The notes: a model not told the origin generated them from the sequence alone. DNA of 64,000 nt from Alteromonas sp. V450 (GCF_001885075.1 NZ_MODU01000004.1:310001-374000), one strand, 5' to 3'; shown: positions 27,521 through 38,055, counted from the stretch's first letter. Made by a program: numbers and translations.

Positions 27521-29086
27521 TTATCGTGTCCCTGGGACTGCAGACACACCATTGCCTTTACGACCGTTGGTGATGTACATGCTCACCTCATAGTTACCTG
27601 TTCTCAATGCACCATTTCCTGTGGCGTCAAGCGATATTACGCCGACCCCTGAGAGAAGTAATTCGTCTGGAGACGATACTTGAAGAACATAGTTTCCATC
27701 TTGTTCTAGAGGGGCATCTACCATGTACGCATCAAAACCTTCGAAGTTCTGGAAGTTCTGTTGCACAAGGCTCAATGAACCATCTGCTTCTTCATAGTAA
27801 AGCGCTACAGCACCGATGACCGAGTCACCTGTCGCTTGAAGTGCAGCAGATGGTGTATCAAATCCAAAGAACTCGGCACTTAAAAACTGACCTTTCTTTG
27901 CTTTGAATCTATAGCTATCTACCTCACCTGCCACATCGATACGGCCGGAGACACGTGCCTCTAGTAATTCCAGTCTGCCATCAGAATTGTCGCCTGATTG
28001 AAGCGTATTTGGCGCGAGAATTCTTCGTAGTTTTACGGTTTTGTTCCCACCGGTTACACTTTCTTCTTGGATAAGCCTTCCTCGCTGATTTGCAGCCAGT
28101 TTCAATGCAGAACGCTCAGAGAAAAAGCGTAAATCTACTGTGCTGTCGGCAAAACCGGTTCCAACACTGGCGCCAGATGCCATAGTATGATCAAAAGATT
28201 CTAGCGCGGCGAGCGGGCCATCGAAAATAGGAAAGAAGTCGCCGGTTCCAGGAGTAACGCCATCGCCAGGCGCACCAAAGCTATCGTGGTGACGTAAGCC
28301 CAAGTTGTGTCCAAGTTCATGTGCACCAGTATTTGAAGCTTGATTCACGATGGCAGTTGATAGGGCGCCAGCTACATCGCCGTCAACGACGGGGATCCCT
28401 GATAATCTTGAGAAAAAGCCGCCAGATGGGTCAAGCGATACGGCAACTTGCCACAAGCCTGCATCAACAAAGGCGACGTCATCTCGTATTACGTTACCAA
28501 CATCGATTGACTGAGCGCGTCCGAAAAGAATACCCCCACCAAAATCAATACAGATACCGTCTTCATCTTGACACTCAAACTTTAACGTAGAGTATTCGCC
28601 ACTTGAAGGCTCGGTTTGCGTGAAAGCGATATTAAAACCTTCATACCTGCTTTCAATGTTTGCCTGTATAAGGTCTCTCTCTTCTTGTGAATATTGGTAA
28701 CTCGTAAATGTTTGAGGAACGCCCGGTGTAAAAGTGATTGCTTGAAACGTAGGTGAGCTCTGTTCAAAGTCCAAGAATACAACTTGAGTTGTTGAATTCT
28801 TAGCGCCCATTTTAACGCCTTGAGATTTAGATTTTTTGTTTTTTGAATTTGCCGCTTTACCTGATTGTGCTCCTTGTGCTTCTGCTTCTGTCGCGTCAGA
28901 TAGGATAGCTAGCGTTTGCTCTAAAGTGAGTGTCCTGCGATCTTGGCACGTTGTATCGCCGCAGTCGTCTGTAATTACCGGTAGTGATGTAACCGTCGTT
29001 AAGTCTGTCGCATTGGCAGTTTGAAAGCAGCAAACTACACTCGCAGCAATAACACTTAATCGTAGTAGATTTTTATTTTTTATCAT
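27521..29086 (-). CDS. Secreted zinc metalloprotease with PPC domain
   Basis: Exported peptidase of about 521 residues. Signal peptide (NLLRLSVIAASVVCCFQTANA), a basic stretch, and a reprolysin/metzincin catalytic domain with HELGHNLGLRHHDS (HExxHxxGxxH, near residue 255). The C-terminal region (about 380-500) has the pre-peptidase C-terminal pattern VDSYRFKAKKGQFLSAEFFG, which is usually involved in secretion or substrate binding. ATG 29086 has AAGGGA 7 bp ahead; a TTG at 29101 is the longer alternative. It may supply peptides to the convergent TonB receptor, an inference from adjacency only. Confidence 0.92.
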   Translation of the reverse strand: MIKNKNLLRLSVIAASVVCCFQTANATDLTTVTSLPVITDDCGDTTCQDRRTLTLEQTLAILSDATEAEAQGAQSGKAANSKNKKSKSQGVKMGAKNSTTQVVFLDFEQSSPTFQAITFTPGVPQTFTSYQYSQEERDLIQANIESRYEGFNIAFTQTEPSSGEYSTLKFECQDEDGICIDFGGGILFGRAQSIDVGNVIRDDVAFVDAGLWQVAVSLDPSGGFFSRLSGIPVVDGDVAGALSTAIVNQASNTGAHELGHNLGLRHHDSFGAPGDGVTPGTGDFFPIFDGPLAALESFDHTMASGASVGTGFADSTVDLRFFSERSALKLAANQRGRLIQEESVTGGNKTVKLRRILAPNTLQSGDNSDGRLELLEARVSGRIDVAGEVDSYRFKAKKGQFLSAEFFGFDTPSAALQATGDSVIGAVALYYEEADGSLSLVQQNFQNFEGFDAYMVDAPLEQDGNYVLQVSSPDELLLSGVGVISLDATGNGALRTGNYEVSMYITNGRKGNGVSAVPGTR

Positions 29087-29429
29087 TATTTTTCCCTTCA
29101 ACGAAATGTAGAACCAGATACACGAGCACCTGGTCTTTCTAAGCCGTTGGACGCGCGAAAAACGGCGCGCTCAACGCGTTGAAAAGAGTATTTTGTAAAG
29201 CGCCGCGGTGTCAACGCAATCGCTGTCTGTGAGCAAAGATTTAACCTTGTTCTTTGTAAGGAAGTGTTTCAATAGTGACGAAGTTTTAAAGAATCAGCTG
29301 TAGTAAAAAAGTTCCACTTTTAGCTTTTTCATGCTTTGGAACATAACGTCATGAAACTCTTGTTATTTCACTTCACTTCATGCTTTCTACATGTTTGTAT
29401 TACTACCCGTATATTGTTGAACGCGATAA
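29087..29429. other. 343-bp intergenic region
   Basis: Upstream region of the metalloprotease and downstream of the patatin gene, both on the minus strand. A GC-rich patch with imperfect CGCGC / GCGCG symmetry is at 29150-29175. No terminator for the patatin gene and no ORF is seen. Confidence 0.4.
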
Positions 29430-30485
29430 TTACGCTGATTTCGCGTTGTCTGTAAAGTGGATGTCTGATGGCGCCATTTCGTTAAACATTGTTGCGTCGA
29501 AACGTGTTGTCGAGACGTTTGAATAAGCAGGTTTAGATGGCGCATCGTAGCCATTGTCTTTTAAAAAAGTAATACCAGCTTGTTGACCTAATTTATAGTC
29601 ATGCTTTAGCTGTGCGTCTGCACTGCCTAACAATTTGCTCTGTAGTTTTTCAGAGGCAAATATCTGAATAATTTCCACATCGTCAGGCGGACATTCAATA
29701 AACGTTAAGGCTTGTTGATAAGCTTTTTCATGTTGAAGTAAAAAGTCGATAGTTTTAGGGCATTGGCCAGATGCACACATCACAGCGCTAACTTTCTGTA
29801 GCCATGGAGACTGTGCTTGATAACTGTCTTCTACGGTTCTAATCACTACAATCTTAGTTGCGCCGCGCTTGTATGCTTCCATCACTGGTAACGGCGCTGC
29901 AAGGCCGCCATCAAAATAGAAATCTGTGTTGGCTGACTCATCGTTATTGATTGGAGTGGTTAGCGGAACTCCTTGCTTGTAAAGCAAAGGAAGCGCGCTT
30001 GACGCTTTTATCAGGTCGACCCATGAGTTGTGACTTTTCAACGGGTTTAAATAGGCCACTTCTCGTGTTCTAGCATTGGTTGCTGTAAAGAGAATTTCTC
30101 TCGCTTTCACATTTTTTTTTGCGGTATTAAAATCAAGCAAGCGATTTGGTTCGATGGTTTTATCAAAATACCAATCTAAGTCGACAAAGTGTTTTCCAAG
30201 CAATCCGCGACCTACGTGGAAAAACCGTTTGTGTCTTGTAAGGCCTCGAATAAGGCGTTTCGCATAACCTTTTTGACGTGCGACAAAACTTGTCAGGTTT
30301 TGCGAGCCTGCTGACGTACCAATAAGAATGTCAAAAGGGTCGTGATGAGCATCTAACCAGGCATCTAAAACACCTGCTGTAAATATGCCGCGCTGCCCGC
30401 CACCTTCTGCGACTAGCGCCATTTTTCCTTTGACGGATCCTGAGCGAGCCTTTGACAAAAAAGATGAAGAACGTTGAACAGACAT
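29430..30485 (-). CDS. Patatin-like phospholipase (YjjU type)
   Basis: Serine lipid acyl hydrolase of about 351 residues. The catalytic dyad elements are present: oxyanion loop GGGQRGIFTAG, nucleophile in GTSAG, and the Asp in DGGLAAPLPV. Overall layout resembles YjjU. No signal peptide, so cytoplasmic. The last 30 residues are poorly conserved in type. Divergent from the ketopantoate reductase gene. Confidence 0.9.
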   Translation of the reverse strand: MSVQRSSSFLSKARSGSVKGKMALVAEGGGQRGIFTAGVLDAWLDAHHDPFDILIGTSAGSQNLTSFVARQKGYAKRLIRGLTRHKRFFHVGRGLLGKHFVDLDWYFDKTIEPNRLLDFNTAKKNVKAREILFTATNARTREVAYLNPLKSHNSWVDLIKASSALPLLYKQGVPLTTPINNDESANTDFYFDGGLAAPLPVMEAYKRGATKIVVIRTVEDSYQAQSPWLQKVSAVMCASGQCPKTIDFLLQHEKAYQQALTFIECPPDDVEIIQIFASEKLQSKLLGSADAQLKHDYKLGQQAGITFLKDNGYDAPSKPAYSNVSTTRFDATMFNEMAPSDIHFTDNAKSA

Positions 30486-30680
30486 ACTGACCCTCTTTTT
30501 TCGAACACATGTTTGTTGACTATTTGGTCATATTTTAAGCCCGTTCGGTTTAAGTGGAAAATATAAAGAATCAATCAGCGTAATAGAAAATAGCTGACAG
30601 CTTTCGATTTCACGTAAAAGGCGTGTATTGTACTAGGTGGGTTGTACAGGTTATTCCAAACGACTTTTTGGGGGGAATGG

Positions 30681-31691
30681 ATGTTGAAAGTTACTGTGCT
30701 AGGCGCTGGTAGCATTGGCTGCTATGTTGCTGGATGTTTACTGGCCAATCAAACAAGGCGTTGTAAGCTCACGTTAATCGGACGTCAGCGGATCAAACAT
30801 GCTATCGAGCAACACGGGCTAAGAGTAACCGATTGGCAAGGTCGCAATCAATTGGTCACGGCTACCAACATATCCATTTCCACACAGCCTGACGCTATGT
30901 CTGAGGCTGACGTTATTCTACTGTGCGTAAAAAGCCAAGACACTGAAACTGCCGCTGATTTAATTAAGCAATGGGCTAAACCATCGTCTATTGTTGTGAG
31001 TCTGCAAAATGGGGTGAGCAATGTAGGCTTACTCAGGCAACTACTGTCAAACCACATTGTTCCAGGTATGGTGCCTTTCAATGTATTTTATAAAGGCGAA
31101 GGGCACTTTCATTGCGGAACAGAGGGTAACATTGCCGTTGAAGATCCATCCGGTTTGTGCAACCCCTTAATACAGATATTTGAGGAGGCGTCACTGCCGG
31201 TAGCCGTTTACGATAATTTACTGCCGGTCCAATATGGAAAATTGATAATGAATCTAAATAACGCAGTAAATGCGCTATCAGGTATACCGCTTAAACAGCA
31301 ACTCAGTGCGCGCGACTACAGATTGGTAACGGCAAAGGTGCTGGCTGAAGCTCTATCAGTCTTGAACGCAGAAGGAATAAAGCCAGCTCGAACGGGAAAA
31401 GTGATTCCAAAACTGATGCCTACAATCATGAAGCTGCCCAACGCAGTCTTTCAATTAGTCGCAGCGTCCACATTAAAAATCGACCCTGAAGCACGCTCAT
31501 CAATGTTCGAGGACTTGGCCTTAGGGAGAAAAACAGAAATTGATTTTCTCAATGGAGAAATCGTACGTTTAGGTAGGAAAAATAACATCTCAACGCCGGT
31601 AAATGATCATATCGTTTTGTTAATAAAACAATGTGAATCACACAAAAAGGGTAGTCCGTGTTTTCCTGCTGAGCATTTGCTACCCGCTTAA
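30681..31691 (+). CDS. panE: 2-dehydropantoate 2-reductase (ApbA/PanE family)
   Basis: NADPH-dependent reductase making pantoate for coenzyme A, about 336 residues. N-terminal Rossmann motif VTVLGAGSIGCYVAG, then VILLCVKSQDT and VSLQNGVSN; the active-site Lys lies in QYGKLIMNLNNAVNAL. ATG 30681 follows GGGGGAA at 30670-30677; the frame continues upstream to 30642 without family support. Family members can act on other ketoacids, so the exact substrate is probable, not proven. Confidence 0.85.
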   Translation: MLKVTVLGAGSIGCYVAGCLLANQTRRCKLTLIGRQRIKHAIEQHGLRVTDWQGRNQLVTATNISISTQPDAMSEADVILLCVKSQDTETAADLIKQWAKPSSIVVSLQNGVSNVGLLRQLLSNHIVPGMVPFNVFYKGEGHFHCGTEGNIAVEDPSGLCNPLIQIFEEASLPVAVYDNLLPVQYGKLIMNLNNAVNALSGIPLKQQLSARDYRLVTAKVLAEALSVLNAEGIKPARTGKVIPKLMPTIMKLPNAVFQLVAASTLKIDPEARSSMFEDLALGRKTEIDFLNGEIVRLGRKNNISTPVNDHIVLLIKQCESHKKGSPCFPAEHLLPA

Positions 31692-31705
31692 ATGGCTCTG
31701 TGTTG

Positions 31706-34237
31706 TTATGCTATGGATGGCGCATTAACTTGTTCTATTAATACGCTTACCAAATTTGCTCTATCAACGGGCTTACCTACATGTGCATTCATTCCAGCAT
31801 CAAAGCATGCGTCAATGTCTTGTTTCATGGCGTTAGCGGTTAGCGCAATAATTGGCGTCTGGAGCTTGAGTATTTCACGTATCTGTTTTGTCGCTTGTAA
31901 CCCATCTACCTCAGGCATTTGAATATCCATTAATATCAAGTCAAATGTCTTTTCTTTCAAAATATTGACAGCCTGCTGACCATTTTCAACGTGTGTTAAA
32001 TTAAAAGAAAATTCTGCAAGCATGGCGGTAATAACTTCAACGTTTATGTCGTTATCTTCAGCAAGTAGTACGCGCAGCCCGTGTAATGTTTCATCAGGCA
32101 GACGTGTCACAGAAGGCGGTTTTGTGACCTCTGCGGCTTTGGCGAATACGACATCGAAAGAAAATGTCGAGCCTTTTTCAAGCTCACTCTCAAGCGATAA
32201 CGAAGTCCCCATTAATTTTAGTAAATTATTACTAATGTTAAGGCCTAGCCCGGTACCGCCATAACTTCTCGCAATAGAACTTTCCGCTTGGGTGAATGGG
32301 GTAAAGAGTTTGGCCTGATTTTCTTTTGAAATTCCTATGCCTTGGTCTTTTACCCAGCAATGCAACTTATAGTAGCTGTCGGTTTTGTCGTCAGCTGAAA
32401 TGCCGACCTCAATTGTACCGTTATGCGAAAATTTGATCGCATTGCCTACAAGGTTAGCAAACACTTGCCTAAGTCTAAGTTCGTCAAACATTAATTCATC
32501 AGTGATGTTGCTCCCTATGCACAGCTTTAGCTGTAACCCCTTAGCTTCGGCTTGGTCCGCAAAAATTTCAATTATCGAGGTGATACTTGCTCTCACATCA
32601 TGGGGTTTTATGGAAAGCGTTAGCTTACCCGCTTCTATTTTTGAAAAATCGAGTAAATCATTGATAAGTTGTAATAACATCTCTGACGCTGTAATTATTT
32701 TCGTCGTCAGATTACGGGTATTTAGGCCATGAGGATGTTTAGCGAGCATTTGACCAAAGCCAATTATCGCGTTCAGAGGTGTGCGAATTTCATGACTTAC
32801 ATTTGAGATAAACTCTGATTTAAGACGGTTATGTAATTCAGCTTTATTTTTTGCCGTTAAATATAGGGCATTGGCCTGCCTTGACTTACTCAGTAATTTT
32901 AAAATTATTAAGATAGTGACTAGTGTCAGTGTTATTAAAACGACAAGTAACGTTGAAAAAAGGTTTTGCGTTCGCTGTGCTTCATTTTTTAAATGAAGCG
33001 CTTCTTCAAAGGCTTTATTTTCACTTTCTAACTGATTCGATCTTTCTTTCTCTTTCGTTATCTGTTGTATAAGGTTCGCACTTTTAATCAGTTCCAAATC
33101 TTCGTATTTTTTGGCATTTAAATACGCGTCATGAAATGTTTCAAACTGTTGAAATGCCAATTCATAATTACCCTTTGCCGCTGTTATATAAGCTTCTGTT
33201 TTTTCAAGTTGTGCACGCCAGGTCGTTTGTTCGTCCTCACGGCTATCATCATAGAGTTTTCTTGCGTTATTCAGTGCACTCGCTGCTTCATTTAATTCTT
33301 TTAAACTAAGATGCGCCTCGGCCTTCAAGCGATAGATTTCACTATTGTAAAATGATGACGAAAGCGGGTGGGCTAAAACAGTGTCAAACAATACCAATGC
33401 CTTTTGGATGTTACCGAGTCGATATTGTGTGGTGGCAATACCATAGGTAGCTAGGAACTCTGAGTAATTAATATCGATTTGTTTATCAAAGGCGATAGCA
33501 CGTTCAAAATACTCTATTGCTTTACCGTAGTTTTCTAAATTTCTGTGTAAAATGCCAATCGCATAAAGGTTGTCGCTGACAAGGATAAGTTGGTTGGCGT
33601 CTTGGGCATCATTAAGCGACTTTTCATAGTAGGTAAGTGCAATATCATAAGCGCTCACCGATTGATAATAATCCGCTACTATTGCGTCAAATAATGGTTT
33701 CAGTTGAGTTAGTTTGTACGTTGTTAGTAATTCACTTATCTCATTGATAAGTTCTGCGTTAGGCGCGAATACCTGAGCCTCACTATGCGTCAATACTTGA
33801 TAAATAAGTGCATACGCTCTAATTTCTGCAGAGATGTTCGGTGTAGTTAAAATAGAATTAAAACGTGTTTGGGCAAGTTCATAGTCTGCAGAAATACCGT
33901 ATATTCTTGCTATACCAACCGCAACAAAGAGGCCATTTCGCGAGTTGTCTTGTAATGCTTCTAATACATTCAAAATAGCCGCTTCAGGACGTTGGTGTAT
34001 CAAAAGTTGGTATTGAACATAGAGCGCTGCTACTTCTCTTTTTTCGTTCTGCGTTAATGCTTCAGATAACAACCAAGTTTCTAACTTTTCTATCGCGGCG
34101 CCTATGGGCATGGGCACAGAGGTTTCAACATTTCTTTTTATTTCGCTGACTTCTTCGGCAATGGATGCCTGGGCTTGCGCTGTTCCCATATACCAAGTTA
34201 GGGTTAGCAAAACAGCCAAATTGATAAAATACTGCAA
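31706..34237 (-). CDS. Hybrid sensor kinase with TPR sensor and receiver
   Basis: 843 residues. Signal peptide, then TPR-type repeats (about 70-390; e.g. YAIGILHRNLENYGKAIEYFERAIAFD), a coiled coil, a membrane helix (about 428-450), a kinase core with SNVSHEIRTPLNAIIGFGQML, NLVGNAIKFS, DQGIGI and GTGLGL, and a C-terminal receiver with phospho-Asp in LILMDIQMPEVDG. No HPt domain, so phosphotransfer must use another protein or end here. TPR sensing of a protein partner is usual for this architecture. Convergent with panE, 14 bp apart. Confidence 0.93.
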   Translation of the reverse strand: MQYFINLAVLLTLTWYMGTAQAQASIAEEVSEIKRNVETSVPMPIGAAIEKLETWLLSEALTQNEKREVAALYVQYQLLIHQRPEAAILNVLEALQDNSRNGLFVAVGIARIYGISADYELAQTRFNSILTTPNISAEIRAYALIYQVLTHSEAQVFAPNAELINEISELLTTYKLTQLKPLFDAIVADYYQSVSAYDIALTYYEKSLNDAQDANQLILVSDNLYAIGILHRNLENYGKAIEYFERAIAFDKQIDINYSEFLATYGIATTQYRLGNIQKALVLFDTVLAHPLSSSFYNSEIYRLKAEAHLSLKELNEAASALNNARKLYDDSREDEQTTWRAQLEKTEAYITAAKGNYELAFQQFETFHDAYLNAKKYEDLELIKSANLIQQITKEKERSNQLESENKAFEEALHLKNEAQRTQNLFSTLLVVLITLTLVTILIILKLLSKSRQANALYLTAKNKAELHNRLKSEFISNVSHEIRTPLNAIIGFGQMLAKHPHGLNTRNLTTKIITASEMLLQLINDLLDFSKIEAGKLTLSIKPHDVRASITSIIEIFADQAEAKGLQLKLCIGSNITDELMFDELRLRQVFANLVGNAIKFSHNGTIEVGISADDKTDSYYKLHCWVKDQGIGISKENQAKLFTPFTQAESSIARSYGGTGLGLNISNNLLKLMGTSLSLESELEKGSTFSFDVVFAKAAEVTKPPSVTRLPDETLHGLRVLLAEDNDINVEVITAMLAEFSFNLTHVENGQQAVNILKEKTFDLILMDIQMPEVDGLQATKQIREILKLQTPIIALTANAMKQDIDACFDAGMNAHVGKPVDRANLVSVLIEQVNAPSIA

Positions 34238-34359
34238 ACTAAGTGACCTGAATAAATGCCAATTCCTTTATATTAAACGATTAAGCTCGTTTGTAATTTA
34301 GGCAATAAGTCTAAAGTTGGTGATAGTATGTGATGGTCAACATTAAACAAGAGGTAGGC

Positions 34360-34719
34360 ATGCAAGAAAGTATAAAACTCAACTATGTCGAATTTGCATC
34401 TTTAGATCTTGGTCTTTCAAAAGCTTTTTTTGAAAGCGCGTTCGGCTGGCGTTTTACCGACTATGGAAGCGAATACAGTGCATTTAGTCATGCAGGTGTA
34501 GATGGTGGCATATTTAAGTCCGAACGAGTATTGAAAGCTGAAAGTGGTGCGCCTTTATTGGTGCTTTATGCCTCTAATATTTCTGAAGTGCAACATCGGG
34601 TAGAAAACGCGGGTGGAACAATTACGAAGCCGCTGTTTGATTTTCCTGGTGGCTGCCGATTTCATTTTGTTGAGCCTGGCGGAAATGAGCTTGCAGTTTG
34701 GTCTGAGTCGGTAAAGTAA
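34360..34719 (+). CDS. VOC (glyoxalase-fold) family protein
   Basis: Single-module VOC protein of 119 residues: NYVEFASLDLGLSKAFFESAFGWRFTDYG at the start and FPGGCRFHFVEPGGNELAVWSE at the end. Such proteins bind a metal and act on or bind small molecules; the substrate cannot be told. ATG 34360 is supported by GAGG at 34351; the upstream GTG/ATG at 34330 lacks a ribosome site. Confidence 0.85.
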   Translation: MQESIKLNYVEFASLDLGLSKAFFESAFGWRFTDYGSEYSAFSHAGVDGGIFKSERVLKAESGAPLLVLYASNISEVQHRVENAGGTITKPLFDFPGGCRFHFVEPGGNELAVWSESVK

Positions 34720-34775
34720 CGGTTAAGTACGAATTTTACCACTCGGCGGTGTCGCTGTTGGTCGCTCAGCAAACA

Positions 34776-34811
34776 AAAACGCCTTGCGAAAGTATCCCCG
34801 CAAGGCGTTTT
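34776..34811. terminator. Bidirectional terminator
   Basis: AAAACGCCTTGCG / CGCAAGGCGTTTT, 13-bp perfect stem, between the convergent VOC and asd genes. Confidence 0.9.
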
Positions 34812-34843
34812 AACGTTTAATTTAATTAGCTAAAAACTATCCG

Positions 34844-35968
34844 TTAGTTTTGTTCTAGCACAATACGCAACATTCTGCGAAGCGGCTCTGCGGCACCCCA
34901 CAAGAGCTGATCGCCAACGGTGAAAGCCGAAATATATTCTGGGCCCATGCTTAGCTTGCGAATACGGCCAACGGGTATAGATAGCGTACCGGTAACTTTT
35001 GCAGGCGTAAGTTCTTGCATGGTTGCGTCGCGATCGTTTGGAATAACTTTAACCCAATCGTTGTGGTTAGCCAAAATCGTTTCAATTTCGGCTAGTGGCA
35101 AATCTTTTTTGAGTTTAAGCGTAATGGCTTGACTGTGACAGCGCATTGCACCAACGCGCACACAGATACCGTCGATAGGTATTTCGCTGCCTTTGATGCC
35201 TAGAATTTTGTTTGCTTCGGCTTGTGCTTTCCACTCTTCACGGCTTTGACCTGAAGCTAACTGTGAATCAATATACGGAATTAGGCTGCCCGCAAGCGGC
35301 ACTCCAAACTGTTCACTAGGGTAGTCTGAACTTCTAATAAACTCCGACACCTGCTGATCAATGTCTAAAATTGCGGTAGCCGGATCTTCAACCTTTTCTT
35401 TCACATTGCCGTGAATAGCGCCCATTTGACTAATAAGTTCGCGCATGTGCTTTGCACCTGAACCCGACGCGGCTTGATAGGTCATCGGAGAGGCCCATTC
35501 GACGAGATCATTTTCGAACAGACCACCTAGCGCCAGCAACATCAGTGAAACTGTGCAGTTTCCACCCACGTAAGTGCGAATGCCTTTCTCAATGCCACTA
35601 TCAATTTCTTTGCGGTTTACAGGGTCTAAAATAATTACAGCGTCGTCTTTCATACGAAGCGCAGACGCAGCATCAATCCAATAACCGTTCCAGCCAGTGG
35701 CTCTTAAGTCGTTGTACACAGCTTTTGTGTAGTCGCCGCCCTGACAGGTAATAATAATATCTTGTTTAGCTAGCGCCTCGATGTCGTGCGCATCTTCTAG
35801 AACACCAGCATCTTTACCAGCAAAATCTGGTGCTGCACTACCTTTTTGTGAGGTAGTGAAAAAGGTGGGTTCAATGTGCGCGAAATCTTGCTCTTCTTGC
35901 ATGCGCTGCATTAATACTGAGCCAACCATACCGCGCCAGCCCACTAAACCTACTTTTTGTTGTGACAT
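34844..35968 (-). CDS. asd: Aspartate-semialdehyde dehydrogenase
   Basis: Reduces aspartyl phosphate to the semialdehyde for lysine, methionine, threonine and peptidoglycan DAP. 374 residues. N-terminal NADP motif [17 protein letters not shown], catalytic Cys in [10 protein letters not shown], active-site His region [11 protein letters not shown], and substrate segment [14 protein letters not shown]. Closest in pattern to the gram-negative (E. coli) type. Confidence 0.97.
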   Translation of the reverse strand: MSQQKVGLVGWRGMVGSVLMQRMQEEQDFAHIEPTFFTTSQKGSAAPDFAGKDAGVLEDAHDIEALAKQDIIITCQGGDYTKAVYNDLRATGWNGYWIDAASALRMKDDAVIILDPVNRKEIDSGIEKGIRTYVGGNCTVSLMLLALGGLFENDLVEWASPMTYQAASGSGAKHMRELISQMGAIHGNVKEKVEDPATAILDIDQQVSEFIRSSDYPSEQFGVPLAGSLIPYIDSQLASGQSREEWKAQAEANKILGIKGSEIPIDGICVRVGAMRCHSQAITLKLKKDLPLAEIETILANHNDWVKVIPNDRDATMQELTPAKVTGTLSIPVGRIRKLSMGPEYISAFTVGDQLLWGAAEPLRRMLRIVLEQN

Positions 35969-36281
35969 TAAATTGAGAACCCTTGTTGCTAAAATGAAAA
36001 GTACCTCATCATATGCGCGTTAATACACGCGTGGCACACCACTATTCAAAAGTGGTTACGAGCACCAGCGTATCCTGCATATAATGGCGAACGCCGCGAT
36101 AGAATGCGAACGTAATACCTGTCGTTTCTTTTTTTTGTTCCCGCAGTCTAAGTGTTATTGAAGTCGCTGGCTAGATGGTTTTTATAAATTATCTATCGCT
36201 GATATAAGCATTTTAAACAGGATGAAAAATAAAGCTGTTGATTATATAGATTACATTGAAACTGCTTTAAGCAATCACACT

Positions 36282-36309
36282 ATTATCAGTTTTATACTTC
36301 ACTGATAAT
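36282..36309. promoter_or_regulatory. Inverted repeat overlapping a -10-like box before the SDR gene
   Basis: ATTATCAGT-N10-ACTGATAAT, 9-bp perfect arms; TATACT (36293-36298) lies inside the spacer. This is the geometry of a repressor site across a promoter, 73 bp before the SDR start. The rest of the gap 35969-36382 is AT-rich and empty. Confidence 0.45.
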
Positions 36310-36382
36310 GTAACTTAAAGCAAGTTGTTCGAAATAAGCCACTTGCACTGAATTTGGGGCTTTATTAACGGCAGAGTATGAG

Positions 36383-37183
36383 ATGAAGACGATATTGATA
36401 ACTGGGGCGACTGACGGCATCGGTCTAGAAACAGCGAAAATGTTAGCCAAAGAAGGACATAAGCTTTTTTTGCACGGCAGAAGCCAAGGTAAATTGGATA
36501 ATGTTAAAGGCGCATTAGAAGCACAATTTCCTAAAAGCAGCATTACTGCTTTACAGGCTGATTTATCGTTGTTCGACGACGTTAAAAAACTAGCCGTAGA
36601 GTTAAAAGAAAAAACCGATCGCTTAGACATACTTATCAATAACGCGGGTGTTTTTACCATAGAAAACCCTATTACTTCTGCAGGGCTGGATGCTCGATTC
36701 ATGGTCAACACTATCGCGCCCTTTATGCTAACGGTGTCGCTTGTAGATGTCATGGATGAGCACAGTCGCGTGATAAACGTCTCTTCTGCGGCACAAGCGC
36801 CGGTGAACTTCGCTGCGCTAAGAGGAGAAACTCAACTTTCAGACGGTGCAGCTTATGCGCAGAGTAAGTTGGGTATTACCATGTGGACGGCTTATCTCGG
36901 GGAAAAGTATCAGTTAAACGGACCTAAGATGGTTTCAGTGAACCCCAAGTCTTTATTAGGGAGTAAAATGGTTAAAGATGCCTATGGCATTGCTGGTGGT
37001 GACTTAAAAGAAGGCGCTAAGATTTTAGTTGAAGCCGCGCTCTCTGACCGTTTTAATAGTGTGGCAGGAGACTATTTTGATAATGACCATGACACGTTCG
37101 CTGCTCCTCATCCGTTTGCTGGCTATTCCACTAATAAGGAAGCGTTGGTTATAGAGATGGAAGAAATCATTTCTGCTCACTGA
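36383..37183 (+). CDS. Short-chain dehydrogenase/reductase
   Basis: NAD(P)-dependent oxidoreductase, 266 residues. Cofactor motif ITGATDGIGLETAKML, NNAGVF, catalytic Ser in VINVSSAAQ and YAQSKLG (YxxxK). Substrate unknown. Preceded by the inverted repeat at 36282 and probably monocistronic. Confidence 0.92.
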   Translation: MKTILITGATDGIGLETAKMLAKEGHKLFLHGRSQGKLDNVKGALEAQFPKSSITALQADLSLFDDVKKLAVELKEKTDRLDILINNAGVFTIENPITSAGLDARFMVNTIAPFMLTVSLVDVMDEHSRVINVSSAAQAPVNFAALRGETQLSDGAAYAQSKLGITMWTAYLGEKYQLNGPKMVSVNPKSLLGSKMVKDAYGIAGGDLKEGAKILVEAALSDRFNSVAGDYFDNDHDTFAAPHPFAGYSTNKEALVIEMEEIISAH

Positions 37184-37392
37184 TAGAAATATTGTGTTCA
37201 AATTTGCGGTACTTCATGCACATTTTTAACGTCATTTTTATTTCGCGAGAAATTTGTCAGTTTTTAATGATCGGCCCTAAACTTGCTTGTTTTTCTATTA
37301 TCATCCCTCACTAATGTAAGGGGTGTTGAATTGCCGAGATGCTGTTTATGGAAAACGTAGTTCTTGGTAAGAAAAAATAAAGTGAGGAAAGC

Positions 37393-37959
37393 ATGCATTA
37401 CGATAGCCATAAAAAATTTGCTACCACTACGGTAATTCTGCATTGGCTGGTGGGGTTAACCATTATAGGGTTACTTGCTACCGGTATTTACATGACCGAG
37501 AACAATGTCTACGAGCTATTTAGTTGGCATAAGGCATTTGGTTTTCTTGTGCTAATAGTCGCGATAGCCCGCGTTTTCTGGCGAATGAAAAATGGTTGGC
37601 CCAGCCCTGCATCGAACTATAAGCGAATTGAACATAACCTTGCATCTATCGTCCATTGGGTTTTGATCATCGCTACCTTATTGATGCCTATTTCAGGGTT
37701 GATGACATCGGTATTGGGTGGTCACGGCCTATCCGTATTCGGATTAGAAGTATTTGCTCAAAACTTTAGCGTAGATGACCCAGAAAAAACCTTACCGATT
37801 AATTATGAGTTATCGAAGTTAGGAGGCACTATTCACTTCTATCTTGGCTACACTGTTATTGTTGCTTTATTGCTACACATTGCTGGCGCACTTAAGCACC
37901 ACATTATTGATAAAGACGGTACGTTAAAGCGTATGCTGGGCAAAACAATTAATGAATAA
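37393..37959 (+). CDS. Cytochrome b561 family protein
   Basis: Inner-membrane di-heme b protein, 188 residues, four hydrophobic helices (about 13-33, 45-63, 88-110, 145-170). Candidate heme-ligand histidines are in ILHWLVG, SWHKAFGF, IVHWVLI and LLLHIAGALKHH. E. coli CybB/YodB relatives oxidise ubiquinol or act as superoxide oxidase. GAGG at 37383-37386 precedes the ATG. Confidence 0.92.
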   Translation: MHYDSHKKFATTTVILHWLVGLTIIGLLATGIYMTENNVYELFSWHKAFGFLVLIVAIARVFWRMKNGWPSPASNYKRIEHNLASIVHWVLIIATLLMPISGLMTSVLGGHGLSVFGLEVFAQNFSVDDPEKTLPINYELSKLGGTIHFYLGYTVIVALLLHIAGALKHHIIDKDGTLKRMLGKTINE

Positions 37960-38023
37960 AGTGTCACGCGCTCAAATTCTTCTTTATAGCGCAGCATTGA
38001 GTTAGAAACTTGAAGCGAAAAGG

Positions 38024-38055
38024 AAAGCCGGGTTAATAAGCAACTCGGCTTTTTT
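38024..38055 (+). terminator. Terminator after cytochrome b561 gene
   Basis: AAAGCCGGGTT / AACTCGGCTTT stem (one G-T pair), 7-base loop and a T run. Confidence 0.8.
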
